A stretch of DNA of 64,000 nt from Cannabis sativa (lineage: Eukaryota; Streptophyta; Magnoliopsida; Rosales; Cannabaceae), in contig NC_083605.1 of the NCBI RefSeq assembly GCF_029168945.1, positions 7,571,280 through 7,635,279 on the forward strand. The letters are read 5' to 3'. Position numbers and translations under genes: made by a program. Each line of letters opens with the position of its first letter. The stretch's first letter is position 1. Below are positions 49,085-63,053 of this stretch, in pieces. The notes below the pieces were generated by a model. It did no database searches. It saw nothing but the letters and a program-made list of their open reading frames with translations, and was not told the origin of the DNA.

Positions 49085-49676
49085 ACCAGGTATTAAAGAG
49101 GTTTAGCCCCGTTAGTGTGGTAATAGCCTACTCCCCTTAAATTGTATTAACTCAAGAATAAAGAACAAAGTGTTTTTCTCTCTCAAAGCTCTTACAATGA
49201 AATCTCTGAGTAATTCTCTTAGATCTCTCTCTGAAGCAATTCTTTCAATCCCTTTCTCAGTGAAGCTAGATCACTATTTATAAGGGCTTAATGCATGAGG
49301 GAGGGTTTCCCTTTTAATTACAATGTATAAAATAGGATAATATTCATTACATAATTATGATACACAAAATAGGAAATTAGAACAGGTTGCCATATTCCTC
49401 TGACTCAATCCCACGATTGTAGGGATTGTCTTCGTGCTTATACCTCACGAGATCATTCTGAAGTAGCCAAGTCTTGGTGAGTTGCTCGGAAAGCCAAACT
49501 CATTCCTACTTGGGTAGTCAGCCTTTTACCCTGTTAGGGTAAATAGAGGTTATACGTCCAGATGTGTTACTTGAAGTCTGTTCGGGATACTCATCTCCGT
49601 CCAGATGCAAGGAATGCAGGACACGTGTCACTCGTGTATTCTGTCACGTCATAGTGCAGAAAATGAGATAACAATC
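49085..49676 (-). repeat. Solo-LTR-like segment
   Basis: On the minus strand it starts TGTTATCTCATTTTCTGC and has TATAAATA (49275-49282). A transcript-like stretch follows, AAAGGGATTGAAAGAATTGC then GAGAGAGAAAAACAC. No partner LTR or target duplication was found, so a solo LTR is an inference. Confidence 0.45.
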
Positions 49677-50444
49677 ACGTTTAAAAAGATAATAACTTCA
49701 TTTTTTATTCAATTACTAAACTCTATATATATATATATATTTTAAAAAATAATAAATATATCACATTTAAAAAATGGATCACTTCATTTTTTTAATTCAG
49801 TTACTAAACTCAATATATATCCTAATTTATTTTTCTTAATTTCATAATTTAATTTACATCTTAACTTTTTTCTTTTAATTTTAGTTCTTTTCTTACCGAC
49901 TTAAATACTGATACATATAGTTGGAAGATAAATATTAGAGTTTGTAGAATGTAATACTAAGAAGAATAGAAAATTAATAATGATTTTTATTAATGAGAAG
50001 GGAATTATTATTTCTTATTCAATTTTTTTTTACTAATTTACCAATTATTAAATTCTCAATGTGTCTATCATTTATCTTACCGGAAAATTTAATGCATACA
50101 ACAATGAAGGTTTAAGAACTTATAGAATGAAGGTTTGTCTGCAAAATTTGAAAAGTGTGGCAACACTTGGACTACTTTCAAATGATTATAAAATTTTAGT
50201 TTTGGTTACAACTTCACTGAAGAGACTAGAGGAAGAATAATTAACATCCTGATGAATGGGTTTCAATTCATAACTCTAAAGTTGATTAATTAACACAATA
50301 TTCTCAAGTATTTATTTAATTATTAATTTTTATTCATATTTAAAAAAGGTTATTTAATTATTCATCATTATAATATTCTAATATTTTCATGTTATTTTTA
50401 TATTATATACATAGATGCTATTGAATGCTTATATGGTATCGGTG
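49677..50444. other. AT-rich intergenic DNA
   Basis: An (AT)n run near 49721-49740 and two related AAAATAATAACTTCATTTTTT / AAAATGGATCACTTC phrases. No gene. Confidence 0.4.
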
Positions 50445-51385
<941 letters not shown>

Positions 51386-53603
51386 TGTTGAAGTTTGTTA
51401 TAAAAAAAAAGTCATCAAAATTATAACAAATTAGTAAGTATTGCAATTTTTTTTTTTTTTAAATATCTTAGTTTATTTGTTTTTTTTTTTTCACTTATTA
51501 TTAAGTTTTGTTATTTTTTATATATAGTTCGGTCACATTACAACTAAATATAAGGAGGTGACATAACGCTTTGCAATAATTTCATTCTACTTTATTATTT
51601 TTCTCATTTTTTTCACATTTTTTAAGTAATATTATAAATCTTAATAAAAATCATAACAATTGTAAATAATAATAACTTTTTCAGGTTCATTTTTTTTTTA
51701 AGTAATATTATAATTCTTAAATAAAAAATCATTACAATTTTCGTTTTATTATCTTGACCTCTTATATATGTTCAATTTTTTTTTCAAGTTTTTGAGAAGT
51801 TTATTAAAAAGAATTTTCTAATTATATGATATTATCTTAAAATTTAAATTAATTTTAGTTACATTGTCATTTATTGATAAACAATTACATGTGAGATACG
51901 GTGATGTGAACAACTTTAAATATAGTGACGAGTGAAAATACGGTGATGACAACGACTTAAAATGTTGTGATGAGTGAGATACGTTGATGACAACTATTTT
52001 AAAATTGATGAGTTTTCTATAAATTTATCAATTGTTATATTTTTTTATATAAATTTAATCTCACCAAAATAATATTTATCCAATTACTAGAATTCATGAT
52101 TCTAATTTAATTTATGATATATATATATATATTGAAAATTGACTTTATAAAAATATATATCTATAATAAATTAATTAATAATTATTATTTATTGAGTTCA
52201 AAATAATTAAAAAAATTAAAGTTCTAAACTATTAATTTATTTTTTTTGTGATATTAAAAGTTAAAAAAGTAAAATTTTGCATATCTACTCACTATTAAAA
52301 AAATTATATAAAAATATCAAAATTTAAAAGTTGATATATTTTTATAATTTAATTATTATTAAATAAAATACAGCTCCAGGCAAAACGCAAATTATTTTCT
52401 ATTTTTTTTATAATAATTTAACTTTTTTTAGAATATAATAATTTTAGAGTATCATAACCTTTATATATTTCAAATTAGTTTGGCAATTGAATAGGCCCCA
52501 AGTTTTAGTAGTAGTAAAGTCAAAACTCAAAGTACTTTAAAGTCCACTGATACGCATGCTGAAATTGACTTAAATGTCTTACTTTATACTTAAACACATA
52601 ATTTGTGGGGGCTGTATGTATTGTATAGTAGTGATCAATGAAGATATTATTCCAATAATTTTTTTAATATTTTAACATAATGTTAGTCAACTAGTAATGT
52701 TGATCAACATATATATATTTTTTTTCTCTCTTTTTTCTTTCTAAATGTTATGTTGAAAGATTTATTTGCTTCTTGCTAAATTAAAGTAGCTCTTATTATA
52801 CCTTTGCGTGCAGTTTCCCTATTTTCAGTTTTCAGCACTAATTATAAGACTTTGAGTAATGAAACATGGTGTTTTACGTTTATTTTAAAATGACATTTTC
52901 TTTCTATTATTAATGAGAAGCTATGATCTGTTTATTAAAAATAACTCACTTTTTATTTTTTATTTTTGGATGAATCAACAGGTATATTGTTGAAAAAAAA
53001 AAAAAATTACACCCTTTACTAACTATTTTATTTTTATTTCAATTATATTGTGGCATGGTAATCTTAACGTTTTTACTGTTTTTTTTTTATTAGTATACTT
53101 CCTTGGTTCAAATTGTGTATGCTATTATTTTATTTTTTTTGACTGATTGGGACATGGGCTGTCACAAAAGTGACAAATTATTTATTTATTTTTTTTTATT
53201 GTAATGGATGTAAAAATTATTATTTATTATTTTTAATATTTAATAATTATTATTTTGATTAAAATGTTGATGGGATGTGGTCTGTCACAAAAGTGACATG
53301 TTTTACTTTTTCTTTTATTTAAATAGATTTAAAAATCCCAACCCCATGTCTCACTATTCATTTTCTCCATCTTTATCTTCTAGCTTTTTACATAAATCTC
53401 ACCCCCATGTTCTAATATTCATCTTATTCTTCTAATTCTTTTTTTTTTTTCAGGAACTTATTGTGAAGTAAGTGGTTTCTATTTTTTTTTTCAAATTTGT
53501 AGAGTTTTTTATTTTTTATTTTTTTTTATCTTAAACTTCCCTATACATTTCCCACTTTTTTTTGTTGGAATTCTTCTATAAATATTGTTTTTCCTCATTA
53601 ACA
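51386..53603. other. AT-rich intergenic DNA with twin palindromes
   Basis: Mostly T- and A-rich. TGTCACAAAAGTGACA occurs twice, at 53160-53175 and 53283-53298, upstream of the broken gene at 53604. No other gene seen. Confidence 0.5.
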
Positions 53604-54640
53604 ATGGTTGTTAACCGATCTTCCTCCCGTGTTGCCAAAAAGTCCCAAAAACAACCTCAGAAAAATAAAACCCAAGCATCAATGGATAAGAAGAGTTTGA
53701 AAGATAATCCTCCTAGCCATACTTCCACAATTTCTGCTAAAAGAAAACTAGGTTCTGATACTTCCGACTCTGATTTTGAGTTTGAGCCAAAGTTCCAAAG
53801 TCTCCCATATCTGATAAGGTTTTTTTTTCCATTGATCTTGTGTTGTTTTAGGGTTTTTTTCAAGTTAATTAGTGCATGTTTGGCATCATAACTAAAAAGT
53901 TATTTTTTTGTTTTTAAAAATAGAAAATTGTTTTTTGAAAATAATTTGACTTGTTTGGCCTTTTTTTTTTAAAACAGTTTTCAAAAAATAAAGTTACAAA
54001 AAACAAGAATTTTGAAAACAACAAAATGTTGTTTTCTGTTTTAAAAACCAATTCACTTTTAGTCAATATTGTTTTTAAAAACCACTAACCAAACATGACT
54101 TGTTTTTAAAAACTTCAAAAACTATTTTTTGTTCTCATTTCTAAAAATATTTTCTTGAAAACAAAAAACAGAAAACAATACCAAACATGCTCTTATATTT
54201 CCTATTTCTCTTTTTTTTTTTTTGCATGTTTTTTTTTGTTAGTCCTATTTTATAGTTTTCTGTTTGTTTGACTCTCTGTCTTGTTGTTATTTTGGTTTTA
54301 TTTTGTTAACTTTTAGGGAAAGGGTAAATACCAAGTGAAGATTGTTCAATCAACTGATCTGTTTGAAGACATAATTAGGAAAAAGGTTGTTGAGGTGTGT
54401 TATTTCATTATTTTAGTTTTAATATTTTTTTATGATTGTTTTTTATGTTCTTTATTTTTGTTGTGTTGTTTTAGTTTTGTTTTAGTAGTGTTTTCTTATG
54501 TTTTTTTATAGGATTGGGAATCCAAGTACACTCGATCGGAATACTACCATTCCAGAGTTTTTTTATGCTTGTTTTTTATGTTCTTTATTTTTTTTTGGTT
54601 GTTTTAGTAGTGTTTTCTTATATTTTTTTTATAGGATTGT
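53604..54640 (+). pseudogene. Broken spliced gene of unknown family
   Basis: Exon 1 begins MVVNRSSSRVAKKSQKQ (53604) and is basic, then Ser/Asp-rich (LGSDTSDSDFEFE). It needs a 1-nt shift near 53790 to reach its donor at about 53819 in phase with exon 2 (54317-54394, GKGKYQVKIVQSTDLFEDII). Exon 3 starts at 54512 (DWESKYTRSEYYHS), then runs into a copy of intron 2 at about 54560-54635 that ends in another acceptor. A MITE sits in intron 1. The Lys/Arg-rich start suggests a nuclear protein. I do not recognise the family; it could be a gene fragment carried by a transposon. Confidence 0.45.
53872..54192. mobile_element. PIF/Harbinger-like MITE in intron, 321 bp
   Basis: Ends GTGCATGTTTGG and CCAAACATGCTC are inverted, with TTA at 53869-53871 and 54193-54195 as target duplication. 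Internal TTTTTAAAAAC-type pairing. Non-coding. Confidence 0.7.
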
Positions 54641-56753
54641 CACATTCTCTTGAAATAATTATGTTCTTTTTCCCATTGTCCGTTGCTCTTTATGAAAACT
54701 GGTATAGATTCCATGTCCAGTCATTAAAACAACAGTAAAATAACACTACAAAACAGTAATTTGTTGTTGATTTAGTAATTTTTTCTCTTTGCCAGATTTT
54801 ATGGTTTTTTTTTTTGGTGTTTCTATGATTCCGGTGTTGATTTATCCGTCCCCAACCACGAAGGAGAGGTGCTATTTGTGTTTTGTTACTGTTTACAGTA
54901 TAAAAGTAAATATATTGGGCCTGGGCAGTATAAAAGAAATAAAAATGAGCTTGGACAGTAAAAGTGTAAAGTTTGCCTTGTCCTAGTATTTTTGAAAACA
55001 TTTGGTAAAAAAGCAGTATTTTTGTAAGTTTTCCAAAAAAAAAAGCATCAAAATAAAACAATCAAAGCCTAGTTAAATATTATAAAGCTCATTAAAAGGC
55101 CCAATAGGCTAGACATAGTGACTATTCGGTTCAACAGGACTATAGGCCCAAAAAGAGAAAAAAAGACAAAAAAAAATATAGGAAAATTTTTAGTTATATA
55201 CGTAAATTTAAAATTATTAACAAATATAACATTAGACATTTAAATGATAAAATTGAAGTTAGTTGTATGCAGTTTTTTCTCTTACTGCGAGTATTAATAT
55301 CAAACTGAGTGCTATTTTTTTATGCATTGAATGAGGAATTAACTGATGTTATTAAAAAAAATATAACATTTAGATACTAATTAATTTATATTTGTGTTAC
55401 TTTTTAAGGTAGTCATTTTAAAATGTGTGGGAAGCATATATTTTGTTGTTGGTATCAAAAAATAACTATATTTAAAAGCAACACTTTAATTTTTTTTTTT
55501 TATTAACATACCAGTAACTAAATTTATTTTCAAAAAAAAGAAAAAAAAGAAAGAAAGTAACTAAATTTTAAACTTAATAGTAAATTGTTAATTTTATGGT
55601 AGATTACTATAAAGGTCTTATCGTTTCATATTTAAAAGTAGCCAAATAGTATCCAAATAAGTTTATTTTGATGAGTAATATTTTGATAATTATTTTTTAA
55701 AAAAAATTATAAAGAAACGAAATCATATCTTAAGCATCATAGAATTATCAATATTACAAAAAATATTATTTTAAGTAACATTATATTATTTTATTATTTA
55801 AGATACTTTTACTTAAAGTAATAAAGTTCATTACCTTCAAAACTTAGTTGCAAATTAATGATAATGTTACAATGTACAATAACATATAAGTACTTACTAT
55901 ATAGCTTATGAATAAAATTAGTGGATGTAATATAATATTTAAGATACAAAATAACAAAAAAAGTAGACTAATCTATGATATTAATTTGTGTATTAATTTT
56001 TTCATAATTATAAATTTAGGTTACGTTTTGTTTACATTTTTTTTAAAAAAAATTATACTATTTTATTTTAAAATATATTTTTTAGTGACTCATGAAATTA
56101 ATTGGTATATTAAATTTTGTTTGAGTTAATACAAAGAAATTAAAAAGTAATATTTATTATTTTCATATAAAAACCTATTAAAATGGTTTGATATTAATTT
56201 ACTTATTCAGAATTACTATATATATATATATATTTTTTTAAATATGAATAATAATTTTTTTAAAGTAATACATTAAAATCAAATTACAAATCTTTGTTGA
56301 TATTACAATTTTTTTTTAATTGAATAGAAAAAGAAAAAAAAACCAACAATTATTTTTTTTTATTTTTATAGCAAAATTATCATTTTAAATAATAGATTAT
56401 AACTAATAATTTTTTAGCCAGTAAAACTAGAAAATATTTATATAATTTTTTCATAAAAATAATTAAAAAAAGAGATATCTAAACGTTATTTTAATTAGAG
56501 AAAAAGCTGAAAAATGATAAAGAGAAATAAAAAAAAAATAATGATAAATAAAGAAGATTGTCATGTCAAAAAAAAAAAAAGATGAGGACGATTTTTTTTT
56601 TTTAAAAAAAAAAGTAACTGACACTTGATAGTTAGCAAAAGAAAATGTTAGTGACTTCTGTATACGCGCGTAGTAATTTAAATAAAAAAGTCGGCATTCA
56701 TAGTGTATTAAATTATTAGAGTGCATTTTCATAAATATTTTAAAAAATAGGTA
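54641..56753. other. AT-rich intergenic DNA
   Basis: No gene seen. The interval 54880-54975 repeats GTATAAAAG / ACAGTA-type phrases. The rest is low-complexity. Confidence 0.4.
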
Positions 56754-59110
56754 TTTTTTTTTTGAAAAATACGTTTATAAATAAAATGAAGTTAGACCTC
56801 ATGATCATTACAAAAGATATTAACAGGTATAGTAGATATCTCTACCATGCCCGTAACATTGTTGGCAAATGCCCATTTGGCCACATTATTGGCTGCGTAG
56901 TTACAGTTTCTAGCTATACACAAAAAATTACAATTAGTCATAAAAGTAGAGAGGAGCTTGCAATGACGTACATAGTTCCCAATCCCCCCAATAGAGTCTT
57001 CCCCTTTTAAGTTCTTCATAACAATCTCTGAATCACTCTCCACCAGAACAAAAGGATGATGCAAAGAAACTGCCGTCTCCAAGGCTAAAAGACAGGCCGC
57101 AGCTTCTCCAGTGAGTGGGTCAGAGAAGTGTAGCCTTTTAGCCAGCACCCACAAAACTGATTCGTTATGGTCTCTCGCAATCGCCACAGCACACATAGTT
57201 TCACCTCCGACTTTGACATCGCAGTTGATTTTAACCCAATCTTCTGGCGGCGGAGACCAAGCCTGAGTCCTAATAGACCGTGGAGGGGGAAGAAGGCAGG
57301 AGCCATAATCTGTGTAACAAGAAGAAATAGAGTCAATATAGTGTTTAATGTTACCCATTGATTTATTATGTACCTTGTCGTTGCGGGCCCTTCAAATCGT
57401 ATCTACCACAATCAAGGCATAGAGGAACAACTCATCAGTATCAACTCTTTTGGATTTAAGATTCCATAGAAAAGTAACCCAGTCCCACATTCGGGCTCCT
57501 AAATCCAGAACAGGCATAACCCCTCAAGGAGAAGATTTCCAAAGGTGGAAGGCAAAGTTGCAATACGAGAACAAGTGCTCTGCGGTCTCCTCAGCCTTCC
57601 CACAAATAGGGCAAAAACCTCCTCAAAACCCATTCTCTTAGCAAGAGGGGCTCTTAAGGGTAGAGCATTGGAAAGGATACTCCACTAATGGACCTTGTGT
57701 CGCTCCAAAATCTTCGATTTCCAAAGTTTGTCCCACAGTTCCGGAGCAATGTTGCACAAAGGAGCCCGATCAAGGGCTTGAATAAGATAGACAGACTTGG
57801 TTGAAAACAGACCATTTGATTCTTTTGTCCAGACCCATCTATCCCTTCCCTGGCCACTCGGATTACCGCCTCTTAAGATGTTACTAACTGTTTCCTGGTC
57901 AAAAAGTTTGTGCAGCTTGGGTGTGTCCCAATTTCCGTCAGGTAAAAGTAAATCCGACACTTTCTCCAAGCCTTGCTGTTGACGATAATTGGACTTAGGA
58001 TAAAAATCCGTACCATGGATAACCCAAGGGTCATCCCAAATACTTGTCTCTCCCCCATCGAATACTAGCTTGCACGCCTCTTTTCTTAAAATCTCTTTTG
58101 ATCGCACCACATTTCTCCAAAACCAAGAATTAGAGCTCTTAACCTCACAGTCAAAAAACTGTTTACCCTTAAGGTACTTAAATCTGAGAACTTTACAGCA
58201 CAGCGACTGTTCCTCAGTAAGCAGAGCCCAAACCCACTTGGCCAGCAATGCCTGGTTCATCTCCACAGTCTTTCTAAAGCCAAGCCCCCCACGGGACTTA
58301 GGAAGGCACAACTGGTCCCAGGCTTTAAGATAGATGCCTCTATTGCCTTGTTCATAGCCCCACCAGAAGTCCCTCACCATACCATCAATCCTAGATGCAA
58401 GCTTTTTAGAAAGCTTTGTCGTCTGCATCGTGTAGACAGGCCAAGCAAGCCCCACCGATTTGATCAATGTAGCACGACCAGCCTTTGATAATGATTTTAA
58501 TTTCCACCCATGGAGTTTAGACACCAGGTTATCAAGGATGAAGTTAAAATCCGCATCCTTTTGGAGGGATTTAAAAAGCGGGAGGCCCAAATAGTTTATG
58601 TTAACTATTTCACAGTTCAATCCCAGAGTCTGCTTGATGCCTCGTTTCATACCTTCACTTGTGTTACCGCTAAAGAAAATGGAGGTTTTGAGCTTATTAA
58701 TTCTCTGACCAGACCAATCACAAAACTTTTCTAGGCAATGCCACATACCCCTTGCTTCTTCAAGGTTTGCCCTGCCAACAAGGATCAAATCATCGACAAA
58801 GAAAAGATGGGGAGTTTGGGGCCCTCTCTGCTTAGCTTTATACCCCTTGTGCAACCGTTATCAAGGGCGTGCTCAAGGATGCGCGAGAGGATTTCAGCAG
58901 CCCAGATAAAGATGTACAGAGATAGGGGGTCTCCTTGTCTAATACCACACTCCGGGGTCAAACTATTAAATTTCCTTCCATTGAGAAAAAGGTTGACAGA
59001 AGTTGTGATACATTGGCATACCCAGTGGCAGAACTTGTCAGGGGCCTTGAAACTACGCATAACGTGGTCAATAAATTGCCAACTTAGTTTGTCGTACGCC
59101 TTAACTAGGC
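56754..59110 (-). pseudogene. L1-type LINE, 5'-truncated (RT, zf-RVT, RNase H)
   Basis: Reads on the minus strand. The partial RT begins at [16 protein letters not shown] (about 59105) and runs through [13 protein letters not shown], then [12 protein letters not shown] in another frame, so there is a frameshift near 58800-58850. The post-RT region ([21 protein letters not shown]), zf-RVT remnants around 57550-57850, and an RNase H domain (57358-56792, DWVKINCDVK, LALETAV, ESDSEIVM) follow. A T-run at 56754-56763 is the complement of the poly-A tail. Endonuclease and the first RT blocks are missing because the sequence changes to LTR-like DNA at about 59110. Cannot mobilise itself. Confidence 0.85.
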
Positions 59111-59703
59111 ACTCTTTCCAAGGAAGGACTAAGACGTTTCGTGCCGAGATAAACTCGAGGCAACGCATTCCGAGATAGGCCAAAATAGCTTAAATTCGAG
59201 ATAAACCAAGACCATAATCATCAGAGATAGCTAAAAAGTTTCCCAATGGAAGAAGTATGAGTCGGACCCAAGGAATGACGTGTACCCAGGACAACACTCA
59301 AGCTCGAGTAAAGACACTACTGCTCAAAGTCGAGATAGGTTGGGCTCAAAACCTTATTTCGGAACAGGCCGAGGACAATCTCAGATCAAAGAAAGGCAAG
59401 CCTAACCCTTCGCCGAGATAAGACATCCCACTAGAGAAAAGGCCGCCTTAGACAGACTAATATTAAGAAACTGTAGACATAATGCCATTCTAAAATACTG
59501 AACAAAAACTACATCAAATAAGACAAAACATGGCCTAAAAAAGAAATAAACAAAATTTAGATATCAATAAATGATGGAACACAACTAGCAAGGACAAGTG
59601 TCAACCAGAGATAACAAAAAGAAACCAAAGACGCGTGTCAATCGTATGCGTTAAATAAAAATAGATCAGCCATGCATGCAAAAGAACGTAACACATAAAA
59701 AGG

Positions 59704-60076
59704 TAGGGCTGAAAGTTTAGACCCGCAAACCAGAAAACCCGCCCACTCGCCCCGACCCGCTGCCAAAAAAAATCGAAAAATTAAAAACCTGTATGGTCGG
59801 GTCGGATCTAACCCGAAAGTGCTCCACACGGGTGTCGGGTTCGGATTTTAAAGTAAGACAAATATAATTTCGGGTGTAAATCTAAAACTCAAAAATTAAG
59901 TACAAATTTTCGTGCTAGCTGTAGGAAAGTCAAAAGATATATACCCTTTATTTATTTTAAAATTGAAAAGTGTGAGGGATGTGGCTGTCTTTTCAGTTTT
60001 CTCACCTAATAAATATTACACACCACGTGGGCATTTATATCCCATCTACCTTTTCATATCATCTGCCAATGCCATG

Positions 60077-60168
<92 letters not shown>

Positions 60169-61065
60169 CTTTCCCAAAAATATATAATCCTATTCAAATA
60201 CAAACAAAGTTGTTTTGTTTTACTTTTTATTTATTTTTTTTATTTTAGTTTCATCAAAATAAAAATAAACCGCCCAAACCGAACCGAAAAAACGAATAAA
60301 AATTACAAACCGAAATAACCCAAAAAAATTACAAACCGCCCAATCTGTTAATTGGGCGGGTTGAAAATAGTTCCAACTCGCCCAATTAACTCGACCAACC
60401 CGATTTTGCACCTTTAATTTTTTTTTTAACTTTTTAGTTTTTATTATATATCACATAAATGATTAAATATATAATAATATAAAATTATATACTTAATTAT
60501 TAGTTTTAAAGTCATATATGGTGTTGTACTTTGGTGGAATGTGATATTTTTAATTTATCTTTTTTAAATTTTATTGATTTTGACTTTAAAAATTAAAAAA
60601 AAAAAAAAAAAGTTTGGCCGGTTTGGGTGGGTCAACCCGACCAAACCGCCCAAACCGTTGGTCGGTTTATAGATTTTTTTTTTAAATTGGGCGGGTTGCA
60701 CTTAAATTTTAGCAACTCGAACTTTAGATTGGGTTAGAAAATATATATGGTAAACCGCCCAAACCGACCGATGTACAACCCTACTTTTTATATCACAGTA
60801 AAATATGCAGAGAACTATTTGCTTTATTTTCTTTTACAATGCTCCAGAAAAAAATTAAATTGTACACTGCAGAATTCTTTTATGCAAGTATTGATTCGGG
60901 TGTTAATCCGAATCTGACCACAGCAAACCCGGCATACCCGACCCACGACCCGCCGAACCCGACCGCCTGAAAATCGGGTTCGATTGCATATTTTTAATAT
61001 CCGAAATCCGAAAACCCGAACCCGACCATCCGAAAACCCGAAAATCTGACCCGTGTGCACCCCTA
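59704..61065. mobile_element. Non-autonomous hAT element, 1362 bp
   Basis: Exact 8-bp duplication TAAAAAGG at 59696-59703 and 61066-61073. The ends TAGGGCTG and CACCCCTA are inverted. Many GGGTCGGGT / ACCCGAACCCGACC subterminal motifs match plant Ac-type hAT ends. The interior holds a second hAT-like remnant (ACCGCCCAAACCG repeats, right end ACAACCCTA at 60783) and a CT microsatellite. No transposase. Confidence 0.8.
60079..60165. repeat. (TC)n microsatellite
   Basis: About 43 uninterrupted TC units inside the hAT element. Confidence 0.96.
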
Positions 61066-61189
61066 TAAAAAGGTAAGAACTCACGTAGAAGAGGCAAGCA
61101 TTAAGACCTCGAAAAACATGAACCCACTAAAAAATTCTTTGACTGGATTTCTTGACCCAAAAAGTCTTCTTCTTTTTTGGTCAAAACAA

Positions 61190-61210
61190 TTTGGTGTCGT
61201 CTGTGGGAAC
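61190..61210 (+). promoter_or_regulatory. Primer-binding region of gypsy element
   Basis: TTTGGTGTCGTCTGTGGGAA is one change from the TTTGGCGCCGTCTGTGGGAA-like leader seen after the 5' LTR of many plant Tat/gypsy elements. Confidence 0.65.
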
Positions 61211-61319
61211 TTGGCTCTTCTTTCCAGTAGATTTTTTCGTCAAAAAATTTCACTTTTCTTTTTTAGACTTCCAAGAAAATTTCTTGCCTTTTTTCTCCAA
61301 AAATTCTAAAAAAAGACGA

Positions 61320-62570
61320 ATGAGCAGGAAAACGTCATAACTCTACAAGGAAATAATTCAAGTTGGGAAAAAGAGATTACCTCAAACACCCAGAACAACC
61401 ATAACGAAACAACACCTCAAAACCCACCATGGCACGAAATCTTGGAAAGATTAAAAAATCGAGATGACAAAATAGCAACTCAAGGAATAGAAATAGCCCA
61501 ACATAAGGAACATGTCAAAAAACTCAAAAGAAAAAATAGCTAGATGAAGGTAGTTCTTGAAGGGTATCAACGCCCACCGTAAATGGAAGAGGTAAATAAC
61601 TAGCAACCAGCAGATTCTGCATAAAAGGAGACAAATAAAAATTTTAACCGCAACAACCCCATGCATGAAGGGTTTCTTAGAAACAAAAACAATCCAGCTC
61701 AAGAAACTCATCACCCCTAGGAACAATTGAGGAGAACTAGGGAAGTAGAGGAAATTACAGAGGCGGAAACACTTTGCACAACCCCAAAGAGAAGCACCAC
61801 AACACAAGCAACTCAAGAGAACTCCCCAATGCAAAATCAAGAATCAGAGAAGCTGCAAGAGATGATGTGAAACAAACTACTGGCCTTGGAAGCAGAAAGC
61901 CATATGGGAATAAGTAGTGAGTGGGCAAGGATGGAGGGATCCACCCAATCCCCGTTCGAAAATCTTATCTTATGCGTAGAAGTGCTACATCGATACGTTG
62001 CACCAAAACTACCAGAGTACGATGGAACTGGAGACCCATTAGAGTACGTATGCCAGCTTGAGCAAAAGATGGTTATGGTGTCATCCCACTTAGAAGACCT
62101 AGAGACCATAAAATGCAAGACCTTTACGTAGGGGCTGAGAGGCCCCACCTTACGATGGTTCCGTAACCTCGCTTCAACCACAATAAACTCGTATCACGAT
62201 CTAATTTTGAGATTTAAAATGAACTCCGCGATAAGCGTCAGATCAACAAAAGTTAACATAGACCTGATGTTGATCCATTAAGGACCTGATGAACCTCTAG
62301 AAAAGTTCATAAACAGGTTCAGAAGGGAGTGCGTGAGCATCCCAAAGTGCACAAATTCAGTAGCAACCAAAGCACTAATGCAAGGGTTGGTACATGGATC
62401 AAAGTTGAAAAGAGAGATAATAGTAGAGCCGTGACTATCCTTAATAATTAGGGCTATGACGTTGGCACAAGAATATGTAGCACTAGAAGTCAAAGAAAAA
62501 CGATATGCAGAGGAAGTGTCAAAGGAAACTGCATCATAAAAGATTGTTTTCTCTTTGAAACAAAGGAAAG
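61320..62570 (+). pseudogene. Degenerate gypsy gag
   Basis: Plus-strand gag remnant following the primer-binding region. The ATG at 61320 is followed by a stop after six codons. A recognisable capsid part is at 61886-62560: YDGTGDPLEYV near 62020, LRWFRNLAS near 62150, PLEKFINRFRREC near 62290, then LMQGLVHGSKLKREI. Stops at 62129-62131 and later break the frame. No protease or RT follows; the element is cut at about 62735. Confidence 0.65.
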
Positions 62571-62734
62571 AATACCAATAGTACACTCGTAGCGTAGAAA
62601 CTAATCCTGAAAGTTCAACGATAGAAATGCAAAAGGACTGATTACCACCAACATGGCGTAGGTTAGGCGAATTGGGAATTTGGAAAATGAAGAAGAACTC
62701 CCTTAGATGACCATTACCTTAATAGAATTGATGT

Positions 62735-63053
62735 GACACTAGAGAGGGTCTCACAGTTGTTGTTGCATGTAAGCCATAGTTTGGATGAGTTGAGCTACAC
62801 GAGGATCGGTCTCCTCAGGATCTTTTATCTCGACGTGTGGCTCCCTAAGTAGGATCTGGTCTTTGGTGCTAGTCCCGGGAGCAGTTGGTGGTGGCCTTGG
62901 AGGAAGAGTTGAGGAGTCCGTTTTGAGGTCTGCTCATGGTGCTTGGGGCACATAAGTAGTCCCCGTTCTAACTTCGTCAACTGGCCTGCCCCTAGGTGTT
63001 CGGTCAATTATTAGAGTCTATATGTCAACACTTGTAGAAAATGTTACAACCAT
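62735..63053 (-). pseudogene. Gag N-terminus of another gypsy element
   Basis: Minus strand from ATG 63053 (MVVTFSTSVDI, then TAG). It is in frame through a Pro-rich stretch (LPPRPPPTAPGTS) to PRVAQLIQTMAYMQQQL, with three stops. Layout and leader resemble the start of the Tat gag at 43835. Truncated at 62735, where plus-strand gypsy sequence begins. Confidence 0.55.

Larger units (their letters stand above)
59111..61188 (+). repeat. 5' LTR of a gypsy element, split by hAT
   Basis: Sequence rich in CGAGATA phrases (59155-59430) followed by the hAT insertion. It resumes at 61074 (TAAGAACTCACGTAGAAG) and ends GGTCAAAACA just before the primer-binding phrase at 61190. The LTR start is not resolved. 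Confidence 0.5.
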
